64,000 nucleotides of DNA from Cyanobium usitatum str. Tous. Its GTDB lineage: Bacteria > Cyanobacteriota > Cyanobacteriia > PCC-6307 > Cyanobiaceae. Made by a program: the position numbers and the translations under genes. Positions 38,701 to 46,240 of the stretch are shown here, in pieces; the first letter of the stretch is position 1; the number at the start of each line of letters is the position of its first letter. The stretch is from positions 62,001 to 126,000 of the forward strand of contig NZ_PXXO01000003.1 in the NCBI RefSeq assembly GCF_003011885.1, read 5' to 3'. The notes beneath the pieces were generated by a model that was given only the letters and a program-made list of their open reading frames with translations, ran no database searches and was not told the origin of the DNA.

Positions 38701-39137
38701 CGCAGATCGAGGTGGAGCAGCGGGCGAAGACCGTTGATCTTCCCGCTGGCACAGGAACCGGTGGTGGCGATGGCTCTGGCCCTGGTCTTGGGACTGGCAT
38801 TGCTACCGGAACGGGCACAAGCGCGACCAACACCAACACCAACACCGCCGAAGGCACTGGCAAGCCAGGGACTGGCGTCAATCCACCTCCCCCGCAGGCG
38901 CCGCCTCAGCGCACGACCTTCACCGGCTCCCTGAAGCTCGAACCTGTGCGGGCGGGCCTGCAGATGGGCCAATTCCTCGAGGAGGTGATGAGTCACCTGC
39001 AGGCTCTCCCCGGCGCCGAGGTGAACCTGTCTGTTGAGGTCCACGTCAAAGCCCCCAACGGCATCGACGACCAGACCGCCCGCATCGTGCTCGAGAACGC
39101 AGCGGCACTGAAGCTGGATAACCCACAGGTCTATTGA
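35796..39137 (+). CDS. DUF499 ATPase with N-terminal Swt1-like HEPN domain (defence system)
   Basis: An 1113-residue protein. Residues 1-125 look like the Swt1-type HEPN domain, with a HEPN Rx4H motif (ARNKWAHSEPI, about residue 83), which in other HEPN proteins is the RNase centre. The DUF499 ATPase follows: Walker A NFGGGKTHSM (about 236) and Walker B CLVLIDEWVAY (about 345). A Gly/Thr-rich linker near 985-1020 (GTGTSATNTNTNTAEGTGKP) leads to a small C-terminal domain. With the helicase and methylase it forms a known defence triad. Confidence 0.87.
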   Translation: MAITNSERVGKALNEVRDGLLPYISRELYDKLGPGWQERLDPSVNLKDVSVLLGLFMEHWGAVFKQLLSQEDRAYVSELKVARNKWAHSEPITSDDADRYLDTAVRLCRSINAVPQAEAIRDLRSELQQQVYTERARNKVRYKTTTENQVKAGLVPWRDVITPHQDVIHGRYQQAEFAADLDQVRQGKGSSEYTDPAEFFRRTYITGGLKDLLRIALLRLNGQAADPVIELQTNFGGGKTHSMLALYHLCSGTPLNLLTGLEEVCAEVGIKSVPKANTAVLVGTAFSAAEPTTKADGTVVNTLWGELAYQLGGPAGYAIVANSDRERISPGARDIAELFRQCAPCLVLIDEWVAYARNLVGKDDLPAGTYDSQVSFAQALTEAAKQVPNALLLISVPQSTNEIGGSNGEKALEGLRNVLQRIATEWRPASPNEGFEIVRRRLFEPIPSDEAGAHRDAVVRSFKEMYSLNKNEFPAETREADYGDKLTASYPIHPELFQRLYDDWSTLPNFQRTRGVLRLLAKTIEELWNGGSKDVMIMPSSMPLDDLEVKNELLRYLPNEWDPIISQDVDGEGSIPVRIDAANSNLGRLSACKRVSRSIYMGTAPGSGAAKPGIGDQRIKLACAMPGEAPAVFGDALRRLSDQARFLNQDGDRYWLDTKPNLNRTADEHKQSYLNDRDTLLVELNQKLDREGKSRGAFAGLHLTPPNSAAVPDEPATRLVVVPSQYPHKKGEDSAALTWAKEVLSARGTSPRQYANTLVFLAADERALEDLADAYASQKAWQRISDNREELDLTLSQVNLAAKRIKDATDAIDVRIPETWCHLLLPHQAQPGNQGPSWDEFRLTGGEPRLADRVSKKCKDEEALYVEIGASRIRRNLDNFLWANRDSVSVQELVDWCRKYLYLPRLSSDDVIFNGLTNAQASLQGESTFYLAEACDEVSGRFIGLKPQGQFQSAATMRMLIVKDEVALAQIEVEQRAKTVDLPAGTGTGGGDGSGPGLGTGIATGTGTSATNTNTNTAEGTGKPGTGVNPPPPQAPPQRTTFTGSLKLEPVRAGLQMGQFLEEVMSHLQALPGAEVNLSVEVHVKAPNGIDDQTARIVLENAAALKLDNPQVY

Positions 39138-39179
39138 TCCTCCATCTCAATCCACGCAAACGAACAGCACGAAATCAGC

Positions 39180-39494
39180 ATGGAAAACCCAGATCCACTT
39201 GTTATTGATCGAAGACGCCTAAACCTTGGCAAATACACCCGCTGGGCAGCCAGTCTTTCCGATGAGGAGATGTATGGGCTGCTGTGGTTCCTTGGTGAAT
39301 TTGGCATTAGAACCAGTGAATACAACCTTGTTGACTCCATCCAGGAAGTCGGCAGAGCAAGAACAGGCTTGCTCGGAGCTCTTGGTTTTGTCCACGGACG
39401 CCCCGTCACCCAAGAGCAGGCCATGAAGGCCATACGCAATGCCTACAAGACCAGTCCTCTCCCTCAAGATCTGAACCAAGCCTCCCATGACTGA
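39180..39494 (+). CDS. small hypothetical protein of defence operon
   Basis: A 104-residue soluble protein (VIDRRRLNLGKYTRWAASLS, then EEMYGLLWFLGEFGIRTSEY). It lies 42 bp after the ATPase gene and overlaps the next gene (39487) by 8 bp, so it belongs to the same transcript. No family is recognised. The tail SPLPQDLNQASHD is polar. It is likely a specific partner of the TerB-like protein that follows. Confidence 0.6.
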   Translation: MENPDPLVIDRRRLNLGKYTRWAASLSDEEMYGLLWFLGEFGIRTSEYNLVDSIQEVGRARTGLLGALGFVHGRPVTQEQAMKAIRNAYKTSPLPQDLNQASHD

Positions 39495-40176
39495 CCAAGT
39501 GACCCATCCGCTGCTTGCCTATCCAGAGGTCGAGCGTGTTGCCTACCTCTCAATCATTGCGGAACTCAGCAACGTTGACAGCAAGTTCGACGAGCAAGAG
39601 AGAAAGCATCTTGATGAGCAGTTGAAGGCCTTTGAAATCTCCGACGAAGGTAAAGCCAAGGTCTATGCCGCCGTCTTTCACTTCAAGGAGGAGCACAGGT
39701 CAGAGGTCCTCGCGTCGCTCCATGCCCTCGATGACAGCGATTTACGTTTCACCTTGATCGCCGATCTTTTCCTGCTTGCATTGAGCAACGGATATATATC
39801 CGTAGAGGAACTCGAATATGTTGAAGTAATAGGCAGCGAGCTTGGCATCACGAAAGATCAAGTGATGGCCATCAAGGATGTTCAGTTCCACCTGTGGCAG
39901 CTCAGGTCAACGCCATCCGATTCAGATGCCTTTAAGGCCATGCTCAAGGAATGTGCCAGCAATCTTGCGGCGGCAGGTGTTCCGATTGCCGCGATCGCTG
40001 GTACCGGAAGCGTGTTTGGCCTCAGCGCTGCCGGTATCACATCTGGTCTGGCTGCCCTGGGGGGCCTGATTGGAGGCGGGATGCTTGCTGGCACTGTCCT
40101 GGTTGTTCCTGCAATAGCGGTGGGTTCAGCCTGGGGAGTGAAAAAGCTCGTTGACCTTGTCATCGACAAGAAGTAA
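39487..40176 (+). CDS. TerB-like protein with Gly-rich membrane hairpin
   Basis: A 229-residue protein. The first 150 residues resemble a TerB-type helical domain with acidic calcium-like loops (YLSIIAELSNVDSKFDEQER, then FLLALSNGYISVEELEYVEV). From about residue 160 comes a strongly hydrophobic, glycine-rich part (GTGSVFGLSAAGITSGLAAL, then GGLIGGGMLAGTVLVVP) that can form a membrane hairpin, with a basic end. Such a pairing could act as a sensor plus membrane effector. It overlaps the previous gene and is followed by two more small genes. Function in defence is inferred from place only. Confidence 0.65.
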   Translation: MTDQVTHPLLAYPEVERVAYLSIIAELSNVDSKFDEQERKHLDEQLKAFEISDEGKAKVYAAVFHFKEEHRSEVLASLHALDDSDLRFTLIADLFLLALSNGYISVEELEYVEVIGSELGITKDQVMAIKDVQFHLWQLRSTPSDSDAFKAMLKECASNLAAAGVPIAAIAGTGSVFGLSAAGITSGLAALGGLIGGGMLAGTVLVVPAIAVGSAWGVKKLVDLVIDKK

Positions 40177-40206
40177 TCATTTCGCGCATCCTGTTCTTCC
40201 TTAGCC

Positions 40207-40566
40207 ATGCCCAACACACCTGAAGACCTGCCAGTAGCCCCTGCGGCATCTCTTGATACGAGCGTGATTCTTGCCAAGGGGCTTGTCGAAAACCTTCCGG
40301 CGATTCTGTCTTCTTTCAAGGAGGTCTATGCCTTGCGCGCCAAAGAGAGCGCCTTCAAGGCAGCACTGGAGGCGCGTTGCGCCGACATGAAGATCAACAG
40401 TCAGAACTTCACGACCCTTGTCCAGAACCTGACCGAGCTTTCAAAGAGTGAGTCGGCAGACGAGGAGACAAAGTCAATGTACCGGGAGTTGATCCGCTCG
40501 CTGTTTGAGCTGTTTACAGCCCGTTCGAAGGAATCAGATTCGTTTTCCAGATTTCTCAACGGATAG
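40207..40566 (+). CDS. small helical hypothetical protein
   Basis: A 119-residue, mostly helical protein (VILAKGLVENLPAILSSFKE, then ALEARCADMKINSQNFTTL), possibly a coiled coil. It lies 30 bp after the TerB-like gene and 5 bp before the next one. No signal peptide or family is seen. Probably co-transcribed with the defence operon. Confidence 0.55.
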   Translation: MPNTPEDLPVAPAASLDTSVILAKGLVENLPAILSSFKEVYALRAKESAFKAALEARCADMKINSQNFTTLVQNLTELSKSESADEETKSMYRELIRSLFELFTARSKESDSFSRFLNG

Positions 40567-40571
40567 CCTCG

Positions 40572-40850
40572 ATGTGGGGAATCAATCCATTCACCGTGGG
40601 CAAGATCATCGCAGGGGTTGGTTTCTCCAGTGCGCTACTGGGCAGGCACGGCTCCCTGAAGCAGTTGACAAGAAAGATCAAGCTGCATGTATCGGAGCAG
40701 CATGCGGAAGCGGCAAAGGCCATGGCGCGTTCTGTCGCCCTTCAAGATCAGTCGCTCTATGAGAGGCTAAAAAAAGAGCTCGAACGCGAGCTTTCGCCGG
40801 AGGAATACGAACGCGTCTTCGGTGACTCTGGTGATCCACCGTCTCACTGA
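40572..40850 (+). CDS. small protein, N-terminal hydrophobic segment and coiled coil
   Basis: A 92-residue protein with a short hydrophobic N-terminus (FTVGKIIAGVGFSSALLG), followed by charged helices (HAEAAKAMARSVALQDQSLY, then RLKKELERELSPEEYERVFG). It could be a membrane-tethered helix. It follows the previous gene by 5 bp. No family is recognised. Confidence 0.55.
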   Translation: MWGINPFTVGKIIAGVGFSSALLGRHGSLKQLTRKIKLHVSEQHAEAAKAMARSVALQDQSLYERLKKELERELSPEEYERVFGDSGDPPSH

Positions 40851-40910
40851 ACTGTGACCTTGGCAATACTTCCCCATGAAGCGCATACGTGACAGGTCAT
40901 CTCAACGGTC

Positions 40911-41474
40911 TTGGTGATGGCTTTGTCACGCAAGAAGCCCATTGGCTACCCCGAGATCAGCTTCCTGTCATTTGACGTTCTGGCCCTACTGGTCAAGCTC
41001 CAGCAGGAGATGGGGCTCGATTCTGTTGGTCCTGTCTCTTTCAGTCTGCAGACGATGGAGACCTTGGCTTGCATTCGCTGGGAGCATGGGAAGCCGGGTG
41101 GGGATGTCTTCTTCCACTCGCTGTTCAACCGCCCTGATGTGCCTCAGCCAGTAATTGAACATGTTCTGCGCCATGAGCTCCTGCACCTGAAGATCCCGGC
41201 CAGGGAGATCGATGGCAAGCTGCTCCATCACCCGCCTGAGTTCTGGGAGGCGGAACAGGCTCTGGTTCCCTGGAAATCGGCGTCGTGGGGGTGGATGGTT
41301 CTCGCCTTCTGGGAAGTCATCAAGACGGACATCCCGAATGAATGCGTTTGGGTCAAGAAGTCTTGGCGAAAGCTCCAGAAATACCCCTATCCAAGCTGGC
41401 AGATGATCCTTGACGACCAGAGTAGATACTCTGACAAGCAAGGCCAGATCCAGATCTTAATGGAAAGTCTCTAA
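40911..41474 (+). CDS. metallopeptidase-like protein (SprT/YgjP-like HExxH)
   Basis: A 187-residue protein with VIEHVLRHELLHLKIP near residue 85, an HExxH zinc-binding motif (HELLH), then a third possible ligand in HPPEFWEAE. This spacing resembles SprT-like and YgjP/DUF45 metallopeptidase folds, where the pattern is HE..H...H.P.FW. The first half is beta-rich. I chose the start at 40911 (GTG region; ATG 40917 is an alternative). It follows the small defence-linked genes by 60 bp and is in the same direction. Confidence 0.65.
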   Translation: MVMALSRKKPIGYPEISFLSFDVLALLVKLQQEMGLDSVGPVSFSLQTMETLACIRWEHGKPGGDVFFHSLFNRPDVPQPVIEHVLRHELLHLKIPAREIDGKLLHHPPEFWEAEQALVPWKSASWGWMVLAFWEVIKTDIPNECVWVKKSWRKLQKYPYPSWQMILDDQSRYSDKQGQIQILMESL

Positions 41475-41519
41475 TGAGCCTGAGTCACGAATTTTTGGCC
41501 ATGCCTGTCTGCCACCTGC

Positions 41520-42158
41520 CTACTCTATCGGGGACCGCGCCTTGGCCCCTTTGCGGACATTCTCGTTGGCGCTGATCACCTGAAGGTTGCCAGGGTGATG
41601 CTGGCCACCCTTTGCGAGAGGAATGATGTGATCCACGTGGTACTGAATGAATCCCGCCGCTTGATTGAGCCTGTCCCTTTGGTCGTAAACCTGCTGGATC
41701 AGCTTCTCTTCTTCATCGCTCAGCTCCGGCGTTTGCTCGCGCAGACGCTGTTTTCTTCTCTGCAGATAAATCGCTGATTTGTGTCTATCTTCTTCATGGA
41801 CAGTCTCTGGTGGCGGACATCTCACCCCGTCCAGGTCCAGGGCTGCTCGCTCAAGTGTCCAGAGTTCTGAGCGGAGCTGCTTGGAGCACCACTGGTGATA
41901 CCGGGTATCGCCCTGGAGATCGATCACATCCCGAAAACGGCTGACGACGTAAATGAAGTCATCCCCAAGCCGTTCGCCTGTCCACTGGGTCCAGCAGCGG
42001 GCGAGATAGCGGTCTTTGTCGCTGACCCAGATGAAAAGGGTCGGTAGTTCAAGGGCCTCCTCTCCTTTCGCAGGTCCGCGTCGGGCATACGTGCGATCGC
42101 CCTGCTGCGTGATCAGTCCGCGGTCGTTCGACTGGATGACCCGGAACTTCAGCTCCAT
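41520..42158 (-). CDS. HNH endonuclease
   Basis: A 212-residue protein ending with an HNH motif: QYHVDHIIPLAKGGQHHPGN, then LQVISANENVRKG. The N-terminal 130 residues include an aromatic-rich domain (DRYLARCWTQWTGERLGDDF). HNH enzymes cut or nick DNA. It faces the defence operon (convergent with the metallopeptidase-like gene) and may be an independent restriction or homing-type nuclease. The ATG at 42158 begins with a beta-strand (ELKFRVIQS). Confidence 0.82.
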   Translation of the reverse strand: MELKFRVIQSNDRGLITQQGDRTYARRGPAKGEEALELPTLFIWVSDKDRYLARCWTQWTGERLGDDFIYVVSRFRDVIDLQGDTRYHQWCSKQLRSELWTLERAALDLDGVRCPPPETVHEEDRHKSAIYLQRRKQRLREQTPELSDEEEKLIQQVYDQRDRLNQAAGFIQYHVDHIIPLAKGGQHHPGNLQVISANENVRKGAKARSPIE

Positions 42159-42420
42159 GGCGCCGGGAGCACTCGTCTGCTGTGCCCAGCAGCCTATGGC
42201 CCAGAAACACGACGAGCACCGGCCTGCCGGGGGATCAGATTCCCCCTGAAGACCCCAAAAGTCGTCGCGCAGGAATCCTCAGCGTGCGCGGCCGCGCAAG
42301 GGCTTCGCAAGCCGGCCCACCACTGGTGATGAGACGCCGGTGGCACTGGGTTGACGGAGCGCTGTGGCCGGCCCTTGCCGCTGGCCGCGCTGGCGCTTGC
42401 GGTCCTGCGCTTGTCCATCC

Positions 42421-43437
42421 GTGGCTGTTGCTTCACCATCCCGTTCCTCTCGGTCAGCCAAGAGAGCTGCTGCTGCCAAGGTCTCCCCTGAGGAGAAGCT
42501 GGTGGCCTCCCTGGTCGCCCTGCTGGAGGCCGGCACCACCCCCTGGCGGCGGGAGTGGGATGCCGCCTCGGGGGGCCACCATGTGAATCTGCTCTCCGGC
42601 CGCCGCTACCGCGGCGCCAATCCGGCGCTGCTCACTCTGGGCATGCACCTGCGGGGATCAGCCCTGCCTTACTGGTGTGGCTTCTCGGAGGCCAAGGCCC
42701 TGGGGATCTTTCCCCGTAAGGGCAGCAAAGCGGTGCATGTGCTGCGGCCCCAGGTGTATCAGGGAGTCGAAAGCCGTCTGGCGGAGCCGGGCTCAGTTGC
42801 TCAGGGTGGCCAGGTATTAGCTGGCGCCGATGGCCAGCAGTCGGTTCAGCCTGGCCCCAGCTGGGTCAGCTATCGGCCGGTGGCACTGTTCAATGCCGCC
42901 GATCTGGAAGGCGAGGCTCTGGAGGCGCTGATCCAGAAGCGCCGCCAGGCCGAGGGGGCTGTGCTGCGGCCCGAACCGGAGCGGCTTGTGGCAGCCGATG
43001 CCGTGCTCAGTAGCTGGGCAGTGCCGGTCTGCTTCGCGGGCGATCGAGCCTGCTACCTGCCGGTGCCCGATCGCATCCAGCTCCCTGATCGCACCGCCTT
43101 CCACTCGGCAGGAGCCCTCTACGCCACCTGGGCCCATGAGGTGATTCATTCCACCGGCCACAGTTCCCGGCTGGCCCGTGATCTCTCTGGTGGCATGGGC
43201 GAAGGAGGCGATGGCGGCCGGGCCTATGCCCGTGAGGAGCTGGTGGCCGAGCTGGGCGCCGTGCTGCTCGGCGATCGCCTCGAGATCGGCAGTGCGATGG
43301 CCAATCACGCCGCCTATCTGGGCCATTGGATCGAGCTTCTGCGTGAGTCGCCCCGGGTGCTGTTGCAGGTGCTCAGTGATGCTCGCAAAGCTGCCGATCT
43401 GGTTTGCCCCGAGAGCGGCGGGGAGTTATCCCCCTGA
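42421..43437 (+). CDS. ArdC-like antirestriction protein
   Basis: A 338-residue protein from a GTG at 42421. The N-terminal domain is the ssDNA-binding DUF1738-type part of ArdC (LVALLEAGTTPWRREWD, then NLLSGRRYRGANPALL, then FSEAKALGIFPRKGSKA). The C-terminal half has the zinc metallopeptidase motif HEVIHSTGHSSRL and the second element REELVAELGAVLL. ArdC proteins are carried by conjugative plasmids and protect incoming DNA from restriction. Its presence next to a defence island suggests a plasmid or integrative element. Confidence 0.88.
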   Translation: MAVASPSRSSRSAKRAAAAKVSPEEKLVASLVALLEAGTTPWRREWDAASGGHHVNLLSGRRYRGANPALLTLGMHLRGSALPYWCGFSEAKALGIFPRKGSKAVHVLRPQVYQGVESRLAEPGSVAQGGQVLAGADGQQSVQPGPSWVSYRPVALFNAADLEGEALEALIQKRRQAEGAVLRPEPERLVAADAVLSSWAVPVCFAGDRACYLPVPDRIQLPDRTAFHSAGALYATWAHEVIHSTGHSSRLARDLSGGMGEGGDGGRAYAREELVAELGAVLLGDRLEIGSAMANHAAYLGHWIELLRESPRVLLQVLSDARKAADLVCPESGGELSP

Positions 43438-43598
43438 CATTGCCGCGCAGGCCTCTTCATGGTGCGGGGCGGCGTCAAGGATCGGAGCCATGCCCGCGGC
43501 TGGTTGACGTTGGTGCCGCATGACGCGGCACATCAGTCGAATGGCGCGGGTCCTTGACCCCGCCCCGCTTGAAGGTGAGGTCCTGCGCTGGTTCCGCC

Positions 43599-43826
43599 AT
43601 GGCCACGCTTTGCCTTCCTGTTCACACCCCTGCTCACCTGCATGCCGCCCGCCGGCTGCACTTCTCGTCCAGCAGCGATGGCTTGCTGCTCTGGCTCAGT
43701 GAAGAGTGCTGGTGCCGCGGGCTGATCCGGCTCGCCGACCTCCTCGATGATCTGCTCACCGAGCGTCAGGCGGAGCAGCCCGAGCCAGTCCTGGATCCCG
43801 AGCTGGAGGCCCTGCTGCCCTTCTGA
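43599..43826 (+). CDS. small hypothetical protein
   Basis: A 75-residue product from ATG 43599 (LHAARRLHFSSSSDGLLLWL, then EECWCRGLIRLADLLDDLLT). The acidic Leu-rich second half looks helical. Its place between ArdC and a sigma-like gene suggests an accessory of the mobile element. No family is recognised and coding is not certain. Confidence 0.45.
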   Translation: MATLCLPVHTPAHLHAARRLHFSSSSDGLLLWLSEECWCRGLIRLADLLDDLLTERQAEQPEPVLDPELEALLPF

Positions 43827-44088
43827 GGGCTGGGGACTGCGGCCCCCTTACAACGGATTTCAGCAGGGTCCAGCAAGGCCATCGCGGACCTGGGCAGAGA
43901 CGCAACTGGGGCGGCCGACTGCTCTGGCAGCCGAGGACGTGGATCGCCACCGGGCCGGCGCACACCCGCCGCATCCCTCGGCCAGTCCTCACGCCGCGTC
44001 AAGGATCGGGCCATGCACCCCCTGGGGGGCGCCCTTGTCACAGCGCTGCGGCCGGCCGGTGGGGGCGGGGTTCTCCGCCGTCTCCCAG

Positions 44089-44715
44089 ATGGCTTCCCCG
44101 CTTTCTCCCTGCCGCCGGCAGCAGGCGCAGGCCCTCAGCCGTTGTGCCCTCAAGGCCCGCAATGCCCTGGTGCTGGAGCACCTCCCCCTGGCCGATGCCA
44201 TCGCCACAGCCACTGCTCGGCGCCTGTTCCCGCTGGTCGAGCGGGAGGATCTGGTCCAGGTGGCCCGTGAGGCCCTGGTTCGCTCCGCCCCCCGCTGCAG
44301 GGCCGGCGAGCCTCCAGCTCCCTACCTGCGCCGCTGCATCACTGGGGCCTTACAGCATCACCTGCGCGATCGGGTTCGGCTGGTGCGCATTCCCCATCGC
44401 CTGCATGAGCAGGGCCAGTGCCCGCTGGGGCACACCAGCCTCGATGCCCAGGTTGATGGCGAGCACTCCCTGCTCGATCAGTTGGAGGCGCCCGCAGCCG
44501 AGCTGGCCTCAGGCAGTGATGCCGAGGAGCTGGCCGTAGAGCAGCTGGTCGAGCAGCTGCCCGCTGCCCAGGCCACCGCGTTGCGGCTCACCTTGCTGGA
44601 GGGCCTAACGCTGCGCGCCGCTGGGCTCAAGTTGGGCATCAGTGCCATGGCCGTGCAACGAGCCCAGAAGAAGGCCATCGCAGCCCTGCGCCTGCAGCTG
44701 GTGGGTGGGGGCTGA
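44089..44715 (+). CDS. sigma-70-like factor, small
   Basis: A 208-residue protein from ATG 44089. A region-2-like part (ALVLEHLPLADAIATATARR, then LVEREDLVQVAREALVRSA) and a region-4-like helix-turn-helix (LTLLEGLTLRAAGLKLGISA, then MAVQRAQKKAIAALRLQL) fit a compact sigma factor of the FliA/SigF-like or mobile-element type. It may drive genes of this element. It is a second, weaker candidate for the protein that reads the bipartite motif, but it lies far from all copies. Confidence 0.65.
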   Translation: MASPLSPCRRQQAQALSRCALKARNALVLEHLPLADAIATATARRLFPLVEREDLVQVAREALVRSAPRCRAGEPPAPYLRRCITGALQHHLRDRVRLVRIPHRLHEQGQCPLGHTSLDAQVDGEHSLLDQLEAPAAELASGSDAEELAVEQLVEQLPAAQATALRLTLLEGLTLRAAGLKLGISAMAVQRAQKKAIAALRLQLVGGG

Positions 44716-45072
44716 GGGCCCTGAAGCTCCGGCCTGTTCCTTCAGCGCACGCCCCTTGGCTGGCGGTGGATCGGCCGCACCACAGGCCGCAGCGACGGAG
44801 GGATTTGCAGTTGCTGTTCGGCCCAGTGGGCCGCCAGGGCTGCCAAAAGGCTGCTTCTGTCGCCGTGAATGCGGAGCATGGCGTGAGCTGAAAATGCAGG
44901 CCACCAGCATGATCTGGCTGAGCCGCTGCCCCAGTGAAAAGGGTGACAACACCGCGCAACCAAAGGCACAGGAGCGGCCATCGGAAGGCGCCGAGGCGTG
45001 TGCGCAGATCCGCCAACCTCGCCAAGGCAATGCACCTGCATTACTTTGGTGTCAGGTTCAGCGGGCGGCCTG
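44716..45072 (+). other. 357-bp stretch without a clear gene
   Basis: It lies between the sigma-like gene and the PrlF-type antitoxin. Frames here look like by-products of GC-rich sequence. The promoter of the toxin-antitoxin pair must lie at its right end, but I cannot name -35/-10 boxes. Confidence 0.35.
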
Positions 45073-45444
45073 ATGGCTCCTCTTTCCACTCCTGATGTTG
45101 CTGGCGCCTCCCTGGGCACCCCCAAGGACGAGGTGGAATCGGCGCTCACGGATCGCTATCAGACCACCGTGCCGCAACCGGTGCGGCGGGCTCTTGGTTT
45201 GCGCAAGCGCGACCGCATCCGCTACGCCTTCCGCGCCAACGGTGAGGTGGTGCTGCAACGCGTCAGCGCAGATTCAGACAACGACGACCCGGCACTGGCT
45301 CCCTTTCTGGCGCTGCTCGAGCAAGACATCGCCAACCATCCCGAGCGGCTGCAGGCCATCGATGCCGAGCTGGTTGAGCGGCTGCAGGATCTGGTGGGCG
45401 GCATCGAGGTTGATCTGGAGGAAGTGCTGCCAGACGAGGCGTGA
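45073..45444 (+). CDS. prlF: PrlF-type antitoxin (AbrB-fold)
   Basis: A 123-residue protein. The N-terminal AbrB/SpoVT segment DRYQTTVPQPVRRALGLRKR, then DRIRYAFRANGEVVLQRV is the swapped-hairpin DNA-binding domain of PrlF-family antitoxins. The acidic C-terminal part would bind the toxin. The stop overlaps the GTG start of the next gene (GTGA), typical of type II toxin-antitoxin pairs. Confidence 0.85.
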   Translation: MAPLSTPDVAGASLGTPKDEVESALTDRYQTTVPQPVRRALGLRKRDRIRYAFRANGEVVLQRVSADSDNDDPALAPFLALLEQDIANHPERLQAIDAELVERLQDLVGGIEVDLEEVLPDEA

Positions 45445-45917
45445 TCAACGGGTGGACGCTTTATGCGCACCCCTTGTTTCTGGATCAGCTGGACGCGTTG
45501 ATCGCTGAGGTGGACGCGTTGCGCGCCAAGGATCCACAGGGCTATGGCAGCAAAAACGCCAGCAAGCGCCTGGCGGCCATCACCCGCCTGATGCTCCAAG
45601 ACATCCCCCAGGACCCCAGCCGCAAGGAGTATCAGCAGGGATCAACCCTTGGCGCTGCGCATCGCCACTGGCGACGCGCCAAGTTCTTTCAGCAATACCG
45701 CTTGTTCTTCCGGTTTCACACCCGCTCACGGCTGATCGTGTTGGGCTGGGTCAATGACACCGACACCAAGCGCGCCTACGGCAGCAAGAGCGATGCCTAC
45801 CGGGTGTTCCAGTCGATGCTGGCCAGCGGTCATCCGCCGGATGACTGGGGTCAGCTCTTGCAGGAAGCCACACAGGCCGCAGAACGCCTGCAGCAACTGA
45901 GGCATCGACTGCCCTGA
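45441..45917 (+). CDS. yhaV: YhaV-family toxin RNase
   Basis: A 158-residue protein starting at a GTG that overlaps the antitoxin stop. The YhaV pattern is clear: WTLYAHPLFLDQLDALIAEV near the start, then FFQQYRLFFRFHTRSRLIVL, then GWVNDTDTKRAYGSKSDAYR. YhaV is a RelE-fold mRNA-cleaving toxin held inactive by PrlF. Normal length for the family. Confidence 0.88.
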   Translation: MINGWTLYAHPLFLDQLDALIAEVDALRAKDPQGYGSKNASKRLAAITRLMLQDIPQDPSRKEYQQGSTLGAAHRHWRRAKFFQQYRLFFRFHTRSRLIVLGWVNDTDTKRAYGSKSDAYRVFQSMLASGHPPDDWGQLLQEATQAAERLQQLRHRLP

Positions 45918-46240
45918 ACTGCCCCTGAAGCTGGCTTGCTCGGGGCTTTGCCCTCCTGCAAACAGCTGCTGCACGAGGTGCTCCTTCGGTGAGGGCAAGC
46001 CTCCAAGAGCGCAAATCGTGCAGGCCTACCCCCTAGTGGATCGGCACCGCGCAACCCTCTTCATGGTCTGGGCGGCCTCGGGTGCTGACGCGAGGCCGCC
46101 GCAATGGGGATCTGCCCCCCTGGCCACTGGCGACCCCGACGTGCCGGGAAGCGGCCTGTGCCGGCAGTCTTGTTGGCAGGGTGGGGGGCTGGTGCCACCT
46201 ATCGTCAAAACACGTCAGCAAAATGGCGTTTTCTTAACTG
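45918..46240 (+). other. 323-bp stretch with a strong inverted repeat
   Basis: No gene is seen. It holds a perfect 10-bp inverted repeat GGCGGCCTCG / CGAGGCCGCC (46071-46100, 10-nt loop) and, just before the Fic gene, repeated GTCAGC-type words (cgtcagc, gtgtcagc, gtgtcagc) that could be operator half-sites. Confidence 0.4.
46071..46100. repeat. perfect 10-bp inverted repeat
   Basis: GGCGGCCTCG and its exact complement are separated by 10 nt. There is no T-tract, so a terminator without U-run, an attachment core or a protein-binding site are all possible. Confidence 0.5.

Noticed and set aside
44642-45073. 143-codon frame between the sigma-like gene and the antitoxin
   Set aside because: It overlaps the end of the sigma gene in another frame and has low-complexity composition typical of GC-rich non-coding sequence.
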